Shown: positions 44,712-54,397, counted from the first letter of the stretch. The stretch: DNA of 64,000 nt from Candidatus Zixiibacteriota bacterium (GCA_016933955.1 JAFGTT010000019.1:124001-188000), one strand, 5' to 3'. Made by a program: numbers and translations. The notes: generated from the sequence alone by a model not told the origin.

Positions 44712-46259
44712 ATGAGTACCAAAAATATCCTCTGGGTCGATGATGAAATTGATTCGTTAAAGCCTCATATTCTTTTTCTTCAACAGAAAGGCTTCAGGGT
44801 CGATACGGCTCTTTCTGGTGATGATGCTCTTATCAAAGTACGTGAGGAGCATTTCGATCTGGTTCTTCTCGATGAAATGATGCCCGGCAAGGATGGTCTG
44901 ACGACTCTGGAAGAGATTAAGGATATCCGGCCTCATCTGCCGGTGGTTATGGTGACCAAGTCGGAGGAGGAATCATTGATGGAGGACGCGGTCGGGCAGA
45001 AAATCGACGATTACCTGACGAAACCGGTTAACCCGTCCCAGGTTCTGATGGTTGCCAAACGAATTCTGGATACCAAAAAAATAATTTCCGAGAGCCAGAT
45101 GAAACGGTATGTTACCGACCTGAATAAGATCAATCAGAAACTGTATGGGGCTATGCAACCCGAAGACTGGCTCGAAGCCGCCAAATTTCTGGCCTCATGG
45201 GATCTTCAACTCGATGAAAGCGAGGATGAGGGACTCATGCAGACACATCTTGGTACTCGCAAGGAATTGAACACCGAGTTCACCAAATATCTCGAGAAAA
45301 ATTATATCGGATGGCTGTTTTCCGAAGATCGACCGGTTTTGTCACCGGATCTTCTTGAAAAATATATGATGCCCCTTCTAAAGGGTGGCAACAAAGTCCT
45401 ATTACTGGTCATCGATTGTATGCGACTTGATCAATGGATGACCGTGGAGCCGCTTGTCTCCGAATTCTACAATATTCATCGCGACACCTATTTCTCGATA
45501 CTCCCAAGCGCCACGCCGTTTGCCCGAAATGCTCTTTTTGCCGGCCTTTTCCCCGATGAAGTCGATCGGCAGAACCCGGATATTTACAAAGAAGGCGACG
45601 AAGGTTCACTCAATCGGCATGAAGATGTCCTGCTGGAAAATCTTATCAGTCGGCATGATCTGAAATTGTCCGGCAATCCCCGTTACGAAAAGGTTTTTAA
45701 TAATACCGAGGGCGAGAGTTTGGCCAAGAAGGTTGGTAATTTCTATCAGTCGGATTTGGTTGCCTTCGTTTTTAATTTTCTGGATATCCTGGCTCACGGC
45801 CGGTCGAATAATGTCATTCTGAAAGAGATAGCCGGAAGCGAGGCCGCTTTCCGTTCTTTGATGAAAAGCTGGTTTATTCACTCGCCTCTGTTTTCCATAT
45901 TGAAATCCTTTGCCTCGAGAGATTTCACTGTCATTGTCACCTCGGATCATGGTTCTGTCCTCTGTTCCCGCGGAACAATCGCCCACGGCAAACGGGATAC
46001 CTCGACCAATCTGCGATACAAGTACGGCGATAATCTCAACTGCGAGAAAAAAGAGGCCTGGCTTATTAAAAAGCCCGAGGATTATCGTCTGCCGAAATTT
46101 TCTCTGGCCACCACTTATTTGATCGCCAAGGAAGATTTTTATTTTGTTTATCCCAATAATTATAATGAATATATCCGGCAATTCACCAATTCCTTCCAGC
46201 ATGGTGGTATTTCTCTGGAAGAAATGGTTGTGCCTGTTGCCATCATGACCCCCAAGTGA
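44712..46259 (+). CDS. porX: PorX-type response regulator (receiver plus PglZ phosphatase-fold domain)
   Basis: 515 residues, close to P. gingivalis PorX. Receiver domain 1-120 with the acidic pair VDDE, phospho-acceptor Asp54 in LLLDEMMPGKDG, and LTKPV. A helical linker is followed by an alkaline-phosphatase-superfamily PglZ domain in which the metal ligands look complete: Asp in VIDCMRLDQW, Thr in PSATPFARN, Asp/His in FLDILAHGR, Asp-His in TSDHGSV, and His in QHGGISLEEMV. PorX controls T9SS genes and gliding/secretion in Bacteroidota and has been reported to hydrolyse oligonucleotides. T9SS-type cargo at 16-24 kb fits. AAGGGA precedes ATG 44712. The stop overlaps tsaE. Confidence 0.9.
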   Translation: MSTKNILWVDDEIDSLKPHILFLQQKGFRVDTALSGDDALIKVREEHFDLVLLDEMMPGKDGLTTLEEIKDIRPHLPVVMVTKSEEESLMEDAVGQKIDDYLTKPVNPSQVLMVAKRILDTKKIISESQMKRYVTDLNKINQKLYGAMQPEDWLEAAKFLASWDLQLDESEDEGLMQTHLGTRKELNTEFTKYLEKNYIGWLFSEDRPVLSPDLLEKYMMPLLKGGNKVLLLVIDCMRLDQWMTVEPLVSEFYNIHRDTYFSILPSATPFARNALFAGLFPDEVDRQNPDIYKEGDEGSLNRHEDVLLENLISRHDLKLSGNPRYEKVFNNTEGESLAKKVGNFYQSDLVAFVFNFLDILAHGRSNNVILKEIAGSEAAFRSLMKSWFIHSPLFSILKSFASRDFTVIVTSDHGSVLCSRGTIAHGKRDTSTNLRYKYGDNLNCEKKEAWLIKKPEDYRLPKFSLATTYLIAKEDFYFVYPNNYNEYIRQFTNSFQHGGISLEEMVVPVAIMTPK

Positions 46260-46702
46260 TGATTGAGTCGCGCCACAATCAGATTCTAATTACCGGGTCG
46301 GCCGGGGAAACGATAGCGGCCGGAAAAGGGCTGGCGGCTCTGTTGAACAACGGCGATCTGATTTCCTTTACCGGCCCTCTTGGCGCCGGTAAAACCTGTT
46401 TTATCAGGGGTATTGCAATCGGTCTGGGAATTAATGAAAGCGATGTTAAATCGCCGTCATACACTCTGGTCAACGAATATCATGGTATAATTCCGCTGTA
46501 TCACTTCGACCTGTACCGCATGAATAAAACTGATGAATTGTATGAAATCGGCTGGGATGATTATCTGATTCGAGAGGGAGTGGTCGTGGTGGAGTGGGGA
46601 GAGAAGGCCGGCCGGAATATGCCGGAAGAGAGAATCCAGATATTCATTGAAATTCTGGATCAAACGAAAAGAAAAATCGAGCTTGAATTTCTAAACCTCT
46701 GA
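46259..46702 (+). CDS. tsaE: tRNA t6A biosynthesis ATPase TsaE
   Basis: 147 residues. Walker A GPLGAGKTCFIRG, SPSYTLVNEY, YHFDLYRM and VVVEWGEKAG are the family motifs. TsaE works with TsaB and TsaD to make N6-threonylcarbamoyladenosine in tRNAs reading ANN codons. ATG overlaps the porX stop as TGATG; tsaB follows after 30 bases. Confidence 0.95.
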   Translation: MIESRHNQILITGSAGETIAAGKGLAALLNNGDLISFTGPLGAGKTCFIRGIAIGLGINESDVKSPSYTLVNEYHGIIPLYHFDLYRMNKTDELYEIGWDDYLIREGVVVVEWGEKAGRNMPEERIQIFIEILDQTKRKIELEFLNL

Positions 46703-46732
46703 TTGTAATCGGCTGTTCTGAAAGATGATGCC

Positions 46733-47392
46733 ATGAAAAAGAAACATATCCTGGTAATCAACAGTGCTACCTCAGTTCTGCAGGTGGGGATTACAGCTAA
46801 TGAGGCCGATCTGGCTGTAAAAGAAAACACTGATCGATTTCGCCATGCCGAATTTATCTTTCCGCTGATAGATGGACTCTGTCGCGAGGCCGGTTTGCCA
46901 CGTCCGGTTATAGAAGCCATTATCGTTTCGATCGGGCCGGGTTCCTTCACCGGATTACGGGTGGGTCTGGCCTCCGCCAAAGGGCTGGCCCTTTCTCTGG
47001 GAATTCCACTGGTGGGCGTGTCTCTTTTTGAATCAATCGCAAGTCGGCTATTTCAAGCCTTTGGAAAGACCCGGGTCTATATCCCGTCACGGAGGAATGA
47101 ATATTATACCGCCTTAATTGATTCGTCGGATTTTGACAACCGAACGATAACGGTTGTAACCGGTAAAAATCCGGCGCCCTTATTGGCAAATACCAAACAT
47201 CTGGCTATTGACTGCACGCCGGGACCGGAAATGATCGGAAATTTGGACTTTCTTGACTCCAGAGATTTCTCACTTGGACTCGATGATTTCCTTCGGGCCG
47301 GTATCAGGAAACTCGACTGCGCCGGTGGCGATGATATCGCGGTTTTAGAGCCACTTTATATCCAGCAATTTCCTGCCCATATAAAGAAATAG
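46733..47392 (+). CDS. tsaB: tRNA t6A biosynthesis protein TsaB
   Basis: 219 residues, ASKHA fold, the inactive partner that scaffolds TsaD. Seen: HILVINSATSVLQVG at the start, where many TsaB proteins have IDTS, IIVSIGPGSFTGLRVGLA, SAKGLALSLGIPLVGVS. The C-terminal region is short and diverged. tsaD is not in the window. Confidence 0.92.
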   Translation: MKKKHILVINSATSVLQVGITANEADLAVKENTDRFRHAEFIFPLIDGLCREAGLPRPVIEAIIVSIGPGSFTGLRVGLASAKGLALSLGIPLVGVSLFESIASRLFQAFGKTRVYIPSRRNEYYTALIDSSDFDNRTITVVTGKNPAPLLANTKHLAIDCTPGPEMIGNLDFLDSRDFSLGLDDFLRAGIRKLDCAGGDDIAVLEPLYIQQFPAHIKK

Positions 47393-47398
47393 GATGAT

Positions 47399-47887
47399 AT
47401 GCCGGAAAGACTCAAGGGATTTATTATCCGTCCAGTTAAACCATCCGAGATCAATATCGTGGTTATGATGGAACAGTTGATTTTCACCGACGCCTGGCCC
47501 AGATCAGCCTTTTTGGATTATCTCGATGATGATCCCGATATGGGTTTACTGGTGGCCGAGAGCGGGAATGCGATTATCGGATATGCTTGCTATATAATAT
47601 CTTATGGCGAGGCCCAATTGTCCAATGTGGCCGTGGCGCCGGAATATCGGGGAAAATCTGTTGCCAAATTATTAATAAATCGTATCTTAAACATGGCAAA
47701 AAACGCCAATTGTGAATATATTTATCTTGATGTTCGACAGAGTAATTTGTCGGCCATTGATTTATATCGCAAACTTGGTTTTCGGGAATTATATTTGCGA
47801 CCGGGTTATTATCAGACCCCGGTAGAAGATGCAATTGTGATGGTAAAAACGCTCAGGGAAGAAGACTTCGAAAATGGACTGGTTTAA
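47399..47887 (+). CDS. rimI: Ribosomal-protein-alanine N-acetyltransferase (RimI family)
   Basis: 162-residue GNAT enzyme. Acetyl-CoA site VAVAPEYRGKSVAKLLI, then YLDVRQSNLSAIDLYRKLGF and the C-terminal YYQTPVEDAIVMVKTL, typical of RimI, which acetylates the N-terminus of S18. tsaE-tsaB-rimI is a common cluster. It overlaps accD by 14 bases. Confidence 0.9.
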   Translation: MPERLKGFIIRPVKPSEINIVVMMEQLIFTDAWPRSAFLDYLDDDPDMGLLVAESGNAIIGYACYIISYGEAQLSNVAVAPEYRGKSVAKLLINRILNMAKNANCEYIYLDVRQSNLSAIDLYRKLGFRELYLRPGYYQTPVEDAIVMVKTLREEDFENGLV

Positions 47888-48713
47888 AAAGGCAAAATCC
47901 GGCCTGATCAGCAAAGAGAAAAAAGATATCCCCGATGGCTTGTGGTCAAAGTGCCCGGGTTGTGGGGATATTTTTTATACCAAGCAACTGGAAAATAATT
48001 ATTGGGTTTGCCCCAGCTGTAATTACCATTTTAGAATAACCAGCCGGAAATATATCAATATAATACTTGATGGTGGCATTCTGGAAGAATACGATACCGA
48101 GCTGGAATCGAAAGATCCATTGAAATTCAAGGATTCCAAACGATATCCCGATCGTATCCGAGCGGCCCAGGAAAAGTCGGGGATGAGGGATGCAGTGGTG
48201 TCGGGAATAGGCAAGATCGATTCCCGTGAGGTGTCTTTCGCCATCATGGATTTTTCTTTTATAGGCGGCTCAATGGGATCGGTGGTGGGGGAGAAAATTG
48301 CCCGGACTATCGAACGGGCCATTGATCGAGCCATACCGCTGGTGATCGTCTCATGTTCCGGCGGGGCCAGAATGCAGGAGGGGATTCTCTCCCTTATGCA
48401 AATGGCTAAAACATCGGCCCTGTTGGCGGTGTTGCATAAAAGGAAAATCCCGTTTATATCGGTGTTGACCAATCCCACCACGGCGGGTGTCATGGCCAGT
48501 TATGCATCGCTTGGAGATGTCATCATTGCCGAACCGAAATCGTTGCTTGGATTCGCCGGACCGCGGGTTATTCAGCAGACAATCGGACAGGATCTTCCGG
48601 AGGGTTTCCAATCCTCGGAATTCTTTTTGGAAAAAGGTTTTCTTGACAAAATCGTTGAACGGGGACAACTCCGGGACACCCTGGTTTTGCTTCTCAAATA
48701 TTTCCAGAGATAA
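47874..48713 (+). CDS. accD: Acetyl-CoA carboxylase carboxyltransferase beta subunit
   Basis: 279 residues. N-terminal C4 zinc ribbon (CPGCGDIFY ... VCPSCNYHF), then the crotonase-fold carboxyltransferase domain with SCSGGARMQEG, LTNPTTAGVMAS and GFAGPRVIQQT. It makes malonyl-CoA for fatty acid synthesis together with AccA, which is not in the window. The ATG lies inside rimI. folC follows after five bases, a pairing found in many bacteria. Confidence 0.96.
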   Translation: MDWFKKAKSGLISKEKKDIPDGLWSKCPGCGDIFYTKQLENNYWVCPSCNYHFRITSRKYINIILDGGILEEYDTELESKDPLKFKDSKRYPDRIRAAQEKSGMRDAVVSGIGKIDSREVSFAIMDFSFIGGSMGSVVGEKIARTIERAIDRAIPLVIVSCSGGARMQEGILSLMQMAKTSALLAVLHKRKIPFISVLTNPTTAGVMASYASLGDVIIAEPKSLLGFAGPRVIQQTIGQDLPEGFQSSEFFLEKGFLDKIVERGQLRDTLVLLLKYFQR

Positions 48714-48718
48714 TCAAT

Positions 48719-50002
48719 ATGTCCAAAGACAGGGGTAGTTATGCCTCGGCGCTTGATTTTATCATGCGTCGGGAGCTTTTCGGAATTAAACTCGGCCTGG
48801 AAAACATCGCCGGATTTCTGGATCGAATCGGCAATCCGCAGAATCGTTTCCGCTCGATTCATGTGGCGGGGACCAATGGCAAAGGTTCCACCTGCGCCTA
48901 CATCGAGGCCATTCTAAGACAGGCCGGATATAAAACCGGGATATTTACATCGCCTCATCTGGTTGATTACCGCGAACGAATTCGGATCGGCGGAAAGCAA
49001 ATAGATAAAAAGTATGTCACCGACTTCGTGGCGAAATACAGGTATGTAATTTCGCGCCGCCACATTACTTTTTTCGAGGCCTGCACGGCCATGGCCTTCA
49101 ATTATTTCGCCGATCACAAGGTCGATATTGCCGTGGTCGAAGTCGGTCTGGGAGGAAGGCTTGACGCCACCTCCACCCTGACTCCCCTCCTGTCCATAAT
49201 AACCGATATTTCATATGATCATACCAATATTCTGGGCGATACTCTTACTAAAATCGCCTATGAGAAGGCAGGCATAATTAAACCCGGTATCCCGATCTTG
49301 ACCGGAGTGATGAAGGCCGAGCCTCTTGCCGAAATAACCCGGGTCAGCCAGGAACGTGGGGCGCCTCTGCTGTGCCTGAAGAAAAATGCCTTCATCGAAA
49401 ATGGACAACCGTTCCGGTTTGATTATAAATTCAATGATTTGACTCTGAAGAACCTTGAACCGTCACTGGCCGGCAATCACCAGATCAGGAATGCCGCCCT
49501 GGCGGTGGCGGCGGCCGATATGCTTTTACCGATGGGATTCAATCTGAGAAGCAGAGATATTCGTATAGGATTGAACAAGGCTGTATGGCCGGGACGTTTC
49601 CAGAAATTGAAACGGCCAGGCCGCCCTCTTATTATTATGGACGTGGGCCATAATCCGGGCGGCATAAAATCACTGGTGGATTGTTTTCGTAAATTATATC
49701 CCGGTCGCAGGGCCGATATTGTGATCGGGTTTGTTAAGAATAAAGATTTGGGGAAATCCGTCGGTTTTATCAAACGAATCGCACGCCGCGTGGAAATCGC
49801 CCGACTTAATACCCACCGAACGGCCGACCCGGAGGAGATTGCCGTTTATTTTGAACCATGGAAGGATATGACAATATCTGATTCGGTGGTGAATTCGGCG
49901 CGCAAACTGGTGGAATCGTCAGGACCTGACGATATAATTATTATCTGCGGTTCACATTACGCGGTTGGCGATTTTATGGCCAATCAGAACAAGATATTAT
50001 GA
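48719..50002 (+). CDS. folC: Folylpolyglutamate/dihydrofolate synthase
   Basis: 427 residues, Mur-ligase-like fold. P-loop VAGTNGKGSTCAYIEA, FTSPHLVDYRERIRI, VEVGLGGRLDATS, DHTNILGDTLTKIAYEK and the C-terminal DVGHNPGGIKSL. It adds glutamate to (dihydro)folates. Its stop overlaps the ATG of the PAS kinase, tying the signalling genes to this housekeeping run. Confidence 0.95.
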   Translation: MSKDRGSYASALDFIMRRELFGIKLGLENIAGFLDRIGNPQNRFRSIHVAGTNGKGSTCAYIEAILRQAGYKTGIFTSPHLVDYRERIRIGGKQIDKKYVTDFVAKYRYVISRRHITFFEACTAMAFNYFADHKVDIAVVEVGLGGRLDATSTLTPLLSIITDISYDHTNILGDTLTKIAYEKAGIIKPGIPILTGVMKAEPLAEITRVSQERGAPLLCLKKNAFIENGQPFRFDYKFNDLTLKNLEPSLAGNHQIRNAALAVAAADMLLPMGFNLRSRDIRIGLNKAVWPGRFQKLKRPGRPLIIMDVGHNPGGIKSLVDCFRKLYPGRRADIVIGFVKNKDLGKSVGFIKRIARRVEIARLNTHRTADPEEIAVYFEPWKDMTISDSVVNSARKLVESSGPDDIIIICGSHYAVGDFMANQNKIL

Positions 50003-52176
50003 CACGGAAGAAAAACGACCAGCCCGGAACCACTCGCAAATCAAATGCAATTAAGAATGGTGGGAGTATTCAGCCCGCCGTCCCGATCGGGATGGCCTCT
50101 GAAGATCATTTGCCGCTGACCCGTCTTTCACTCGATCGAGCCTCAGATTCCATTTTCTGGATCGGTCAGGATGCTCGTCTCCTCTATGTCAACGATTCGG
50201 CCTGTAAACGGCTCGGTTACACTCGCAAGGAACTTCTCTTAAAAAGGATATTCGATATCGATCCCGATTTCAGCGCCGATATCTGGGCGGAGTATTGGGA
50301 AGACGCCAAACAGAATAAGGTTATCACCTTCGAATCCAGACATTTGAAAAAAAATGGCCAGTTTTTCCCGGTGGAGATTACTGTAAGCTATCTGGAATTC
50401 AACGACAAGGAATATCATTGTGCCTACGCGCGTGATATCACGGCGCGGAAAATGGCCGAGAGCGCGCTTCGCGAAAGCGAGGCCAAATTTCGGTTACTCT
50501 CCGAGCAGGGTTTACTGGCCATTGTCATTATTCAGGATGGTCTTATCAAGTTTGCCAACCAGGCCGTGGCCGAATTGACAGGATACTCAATCGATGAAAT
50601 GAAAGCTTGGCCGGAGGACGGATATTCGGTTGTTATTCACCCCGAACATCGTCTTTTTGTTTTGGATCAGGCCCGCAAGAAACAACGCGGTGATCCCGAT
50701 GTTATCAATCACTACACAACCAAATTCGTTATCCGAAACGGCGATGAAAAGTGGGTCGATCTTTATTCCAAATCGGTGAAATACGACGGGCGGAATGCCG
50801 ATTTTGTTTCAATGGTCGATATAACGGGGCGTAAAGATGCTGAAAATGTTCTCAAGAAAGCCCGCAACGAACTGGAATTTCTGGTTGAAGAACGGACGGT
50901 CGAACTGACCGAGGCTAACCGTCAACTCAAGCGCCGTATTTTTGATCTTTATACAATATTCGAACTCAGCCGAAACTTCAACGCTGTTCTAAATTATGAG
51001 ACTCTTCTCGATTCCTTTGTCCTGACTTCTCTCGGACAGATGGGGGCGGCCAAGGCGGCGCTTTATTTGCCTCATCAGCTGGGAGGTGAAACCTTCCGTC
51101 TGGAGCGGGTCAAGGGGTCCCCGCCTTTTCCGCGAAAGGAAATCTTGATTAATCCCGATAGTGAATTCGGGCGATATATCACGGCCTATAATCGGCCGGT
51201 GTTCATCAGCGAGTTGTCGGATAAAATGCCGGCGGCGAAAGATATGGGATTCATGGATTATTTCGATGATGGCCTGGTCGTCCCGCTTATTTTCCAGACT
51301 AAACTTCGCGGAGTCTTAATCATTTCCGCCAAAGAATCCGGACAGCACTTTCAAGATGAAGATGTCGAATTTTTATCCATTCTGGCCAACCAGACGGCCG
51401 TATCGATCGAAAACGCCCGGCTGTATGAATCTGAAAAAGAAGCTCTGGAAAAATTGCAACAAACCCAGAGACTGCTGATTCAGTCGGAACGCCTGGCGGT
51501 CCTGGGCGAGCTCTCCGCCAAGATTGCCCATGAGGTAAATAACCCTCTGGGGATTATTAAAAATTACCTGAACCTTATCAATCAGCAGGCGGAAGGCAAC
51601 CCCAAGATTGATGAGTATCTGAGTATCGTGCAACAGGAAATCGATCGCATCACCATGATTGTCCGACAGCTCCTTAATATAAACAGGCCGATGCTTATCA
51701 AGTTCGTCAGAACCGATGTGGGGAAAACCATTCGGGAGGTTCTGAATTTGATGCGGCGTCAACTGGAACAGAGCTCCACAAAAGTTACGTTGGATATTCC
51801 TGATTCCATGCCGGAGATAGCGGCCTGGCCCGATGGCTTAAAACAGGTTTTTATGAACCTGATAATCAACGCCTGTGATGCCATGAATCAGGGAGGTGAA
51901 ATCGAAATTGGTATACATTCCCGCGAACATACGATCCAGATCAATTTTCAGGATACTGGTCCGGGGATTGATCCCAAACATATTCCGCATATTTTCGAGC
52001 CGTTTTATTCCACCAAGGAGGCGGGTGTGGGGACCGGACTGGGGTTGTCGGTCTGTCATAGGATAGTCCGAAATCACAACGGGACTATTGAATTCAATAA
52101 TAATCCCCGAGGTGGATGTTTTAAAATAGATCTGCCGATCGATCAAGAGGAAGATGAGTATGACTGGCGTATTTGA
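49999..52176 (+). CDS. Soluble PAS-PAS-GAF sensor histidine kinase
   Basis: 725 residues with no membrane segment. PAS 1 at about 50-150 (SIFWIGQDARLLYVND), PAS 2 at about 160-280 (ITGRKDAEN closes it), a coiled coil, a GAF domain at about 315-480, HisKA with His in KIAHEVNNPLGIIKNY, and HATPase with NLIINACDAM, DTGPGIDPKHI and GTGLGLSVCHRI. It is the first of three adjacent signalling genes and its end overlaps the next by 23 bases. The stimulus is cytoplasmic and unknown; no heme or flavin motif is evident. Confidence 0.92.
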   Translation: MTRKKNDQPGTTRKSNAIKNGGSIQPAVPIGMASEDHLPLTRLSLDRASDSIFWIGQDARLLYVNDSACKRLGYTRKELLLKRIFDIDPDFSADIWAEYWEDAKQNKVITFESRHLKKNGQFFPVEITVSYLEFNDKEYHCAYARDITARKMAESALRESEAKFRLLSEQGLLAIVIIQDGLIKFANQAVAELTGYSIDEMKAWPEDGYSVVIHPEHRLFVLDQARKKQRGDPDVINHYTTKFVIRNGDEKWVDLYSKSVKYDGRNADFVSMVDITGRKDAENVLKKARNELEFLVEERTVELTEANRQLKRRIFDLYTIFELSRNFNAVLNYETLLDSFVLTSLGQMGAAKAALYLPHQLGGETFRLERVKGSPPFPRKEILINPDSEFGRYITAYNRPVFISELSDKMPAAKDMGFMDYFDDGLVVPLIFQTKLRGVLIISAKESGQHFQDEDVEFLSILANQTAVSIENARLYESEKEALEKLQQTQRLLIQSERLAVLGELSAKIAHEVNNPLGIIKNYLNLINQQAEGNPKIDEYLSIVQQEIDRITMIVRQLLNINRPMLIKFVRTDVGKTIREVLNLMRRQLEQSSTKVTLDIPDSMPEIAAWPDGLKQVFMNLIINACDAMNQGGEIEIGIHSREHTIQINFQDTGPGIDPKHIPHIFEPFYSTKEAGVGTGLGLSVCHRIVRNHNGTIEFNNNPRGGCFKIDLPIDQEEDEYDWRI

Positions 52177-54295
52177 AAAATTATTGGTAATCGACGATGA
52201 GAAACGAATGTGCCAGTCGCTCGAAGAGCTGTTTTCGAGTAGCGGTTATAGTGTCAAGGTCACCCAATCATCGCAGGAGGCTTTGGAACTTATCAGGGAC
52301 CGGCAGTTTGATTTGATCGTTACCGATATAAAGATGCCCGATGTTACCGGTCTGGATATCTTGAAGGCCGCCAAAACCGTCGATCCTGAAATCATCGTGA
52401 TCCTGATGACCGGCTATGCTTCACTGGAATCGTCACTCGAAGCCATTAAAAACGGGGCTTTTGAGTACCTGTTAAAACCGGTGGAATTTTCCCAGCTGGA
52501 AATTTCGGTCAAACGGGGTCTGGAGATCAGGGCCGCCAATATCGAACGAAAAAAACTGCTGGATGATCTTCAGACGGCCAACCTCAATCTCAGTAACCGC
52601 CTGGCCGAGATCAACGCCCTGTATGAGGCCGGGAAATCTCTGGCTTACTCTCCCAGCCTAAAGGAACTGCTTGATAAAATAGTTAAACTGGCCGCGGGGG
52701 TGACTCAAGCCGAGATTGGCTCTCTGATGCTTATAAACCCGACCAACTCCTATTTAACCATTGAGGCTTTCATAGGCCTGAATGTGGAATTGGCCGAATC
52801 CGTCAAATTGCCAATAGGATCATCAATTGCCGGGTATGTAGCCAAAAGTGGGGAACCACTGATTGTAAAAAACGTCGAGGAAGATGACCGTTTCCAGAGA
52901 ATCAACCGGGAACGCTACACCTCGGCTTCGCTTTTGTGTGTCCCCCTGAAAGTCTCCAATCGGGTTCTCGGTGTTATCAATATGGCCAATAAAAAATATG
53001 GACAGGTTTTCGATGACCATGATCTCAAATTGCTGACAACCTTCGCCTCGCAGGCTGCGGTGGCTATCGATGACGGCCGCCAGTTTGAAGATAATCTCCG
53101 AAAACTCCGGGAGTTTTCAATTCTTTTTGAGCTTTCCCGCAGACTTTCCACGGTCGGATCAGTTTCGGCCATGCGTAATGCCATCTTTGAATATATGAGG
53201 AAATTGATGCCGATCGATTATGCCCTCTGGTTCGAATGGCAACCGGTTCCCAAGAGCCTGAAACCGGTCGGAGCCACCGGAACAGATATTCCCCTGACCG
53301 ATAGTGGATCAATCAATCTCGATAAAATCAAGGAAGGCGAGGTTATTCTTGAAGGATTGGAACTGGAGAGTCTTGATTTTGACAACATCGAAATATTCTC
53401 TTCAGTCCTTGGCCGAAAGATACGCGAATACAGGGCTTATCCCGATCCAGGTGTCAATTTCACCGCTCTGCCGGTAGTTCAGGAAGGACAACTGAAACAT
53501 GTTTTTTGTATCGGTTCCGATAGTGAAAGAAGCTATACCAGTCAGGAAGTCTCACTGGCCCGGCTGATTATTTCTCAGGCTTCGGGGCTTTATGAGCGGG
53601 AAAAAGCGCTTTTAAATGCCACCCGTCTTTTGACTATGGGCAATATGATCTCCGAGATTTCTCATGATTTGCGTCGACCCCTGACCAATATAAAGGGCTG
53701 GATACAGGTGTTAAGGGAAAAGTATCCGCAGGTGGCTGAAGATACGGCCTTCTTTGGAATGGTCGAGGAAGAAATCCACCGGCTCAATGAATTGGTCACT
53801 GAATTGGTCGATTTTTCGAAACCACATAAGTACGAAACGGAAATCAAAGATATTCGCGGCATAATTAAGCGAGCCGCCGAGTTTATCGGCCCCGACTTGC
53901 GTAAGAAAAAAATAAGCTTCGACTCCGAATTCCAGGCCGATATCAATTATGAAATACCGCTCAATAAAAATCAAATTCTGGAGGTTTTCCTGAACCTGTT
54001 TTTAAACGCTATCGATGCCATGTCGGAAAACGGACACCTCCGGGTGGTTGGCAAAGTCGACCGGCCATCTTTTAAACACCGGGATTATCTGGCCATAACC
54101 GTAGCCGATAACGGCCATGGTATTAAAAAGGAAAACCTTTCCAAGATATTCGACCGCTATTATACCACCAAAGAAACCGGGACTGGGTTGGGATTAGTGG
54201 TGGTCGAGCGTATTATCTCGGCCCATGGGGGGACTTTTGAGGTCATATCGGAATATGGAAAGGGTACTGATTTTACCCTATACTTTCCAATTTAA
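52154..54295 (+). CDS. Receiver-first hybrid histidine kinase (REC-GAF-GAF-HisKA-HATPase)
   Basis: 713 residues, soluble. Receiver domain at 8-125 with DDE, phospho-acceptor Asp in IVTDIKMPDVTG, and LLKPVE. A GAF domain at about 155-315 (GSSIAGYVAKSGEPLIVKNV), a second GAF-like region at about 325-480, HisKA with His in ISEISHDLRRPLTNIKGW and HATPase with NLFLNAIDAM, DNGHGI and GTGLGLVVVERI. Having the receiver in front makes it a relay: it can take phosphate from the upstream PAS kinase and tune its own kinase output. ATG 52154 follows AAGAGGA; ATG 52160 is equally possible. Confidence 0.92.
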   Translation: MSMTGVFEKLLVIDDEKRMCQSLEELFSSSGYSVKVTQSSQEALELIRDRQFDLIVTDIKMPDVTGLDILKAAKTVDPEIIVILMTGYASLESSLEAIKNGAFEYLLKPVEFSQLEISVKRGLEIRAANIERKKLLDDLQTANLNLSNRLAEINALYEAGKSLAYSPSLKELLDKIVKLAAGVTQAEIGSLMLINPTNSYLTIEAFIGLNVELAESVKLPIGSSIAGYVAKSGEPLIVKNVEEDDRFQRINRERYTSASLLCVPLKVSNRVLGVINMANKKYGQVFDDHDLKLLTTFASQAAVAIDDGRQFEDNLRKLREFSILFELSRRLSTVGSVSAMRNAIFEYMRKLMPIDYALWFEWQPVPKSLKPVGATGTDIPLTDSGSINLDKIKEGEVILEGLELESLDFDNIEIFSSVLGRKIREYRAYPDPGVNFTALPVVQEGQLKHVFCIGSDSERSYTSQEVSLARLIISQASGLYEREKALLNATRLLTMGNMISEISHDLRRPLTNIKGWIQVLREKYPQVAEDTAFFGMVEEEIHRLNELVTELVDFSKPHKYETEIKDIRGIIKRAAEFIGPDLRKKKISFDSEFQADINYEIPLNKNQILEVFLNLFLNAIDAMSENGHLRVVGKVDRPSFKHRDYLAITVADNGHGIKKENLSKIFDRYYTTKETGTGLGLVVVERIISAHGGTFEVISEYGKGTDFTLYFPI

Positions 54296-54299
54296 CCCC

Positions 54300-54313
54300 T
54301 GCAAAAAATTGCA
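54300..54313 (+). promoter_or_regulatory. Palindromic operator candidate TGCAA-N4-TTGCA, upstream copy
   Basis: Perfect 5+5 inverted repeat with an AAAA spacer, in the 102-base gap before the sigma-54 activator gene. A second copy lies at 55867-55880 after that gene. Confidence 0.45.
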
Positions 54314-54397
54314 AAAAACCGGCATGAAAATTACTGAAAACAGTTGATTTTTTTTATGTCCATGACGATAAATAGGTAAATAATAGACTGTTAGACG

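Noticed and set aside
54333-54357. ACTG-AAAA-CAGT followed by a T-run, as terminator before the sigma-54 activator gene
   Set aside because: The stem is only four base pairs of mixed composition; too weak to call without data.
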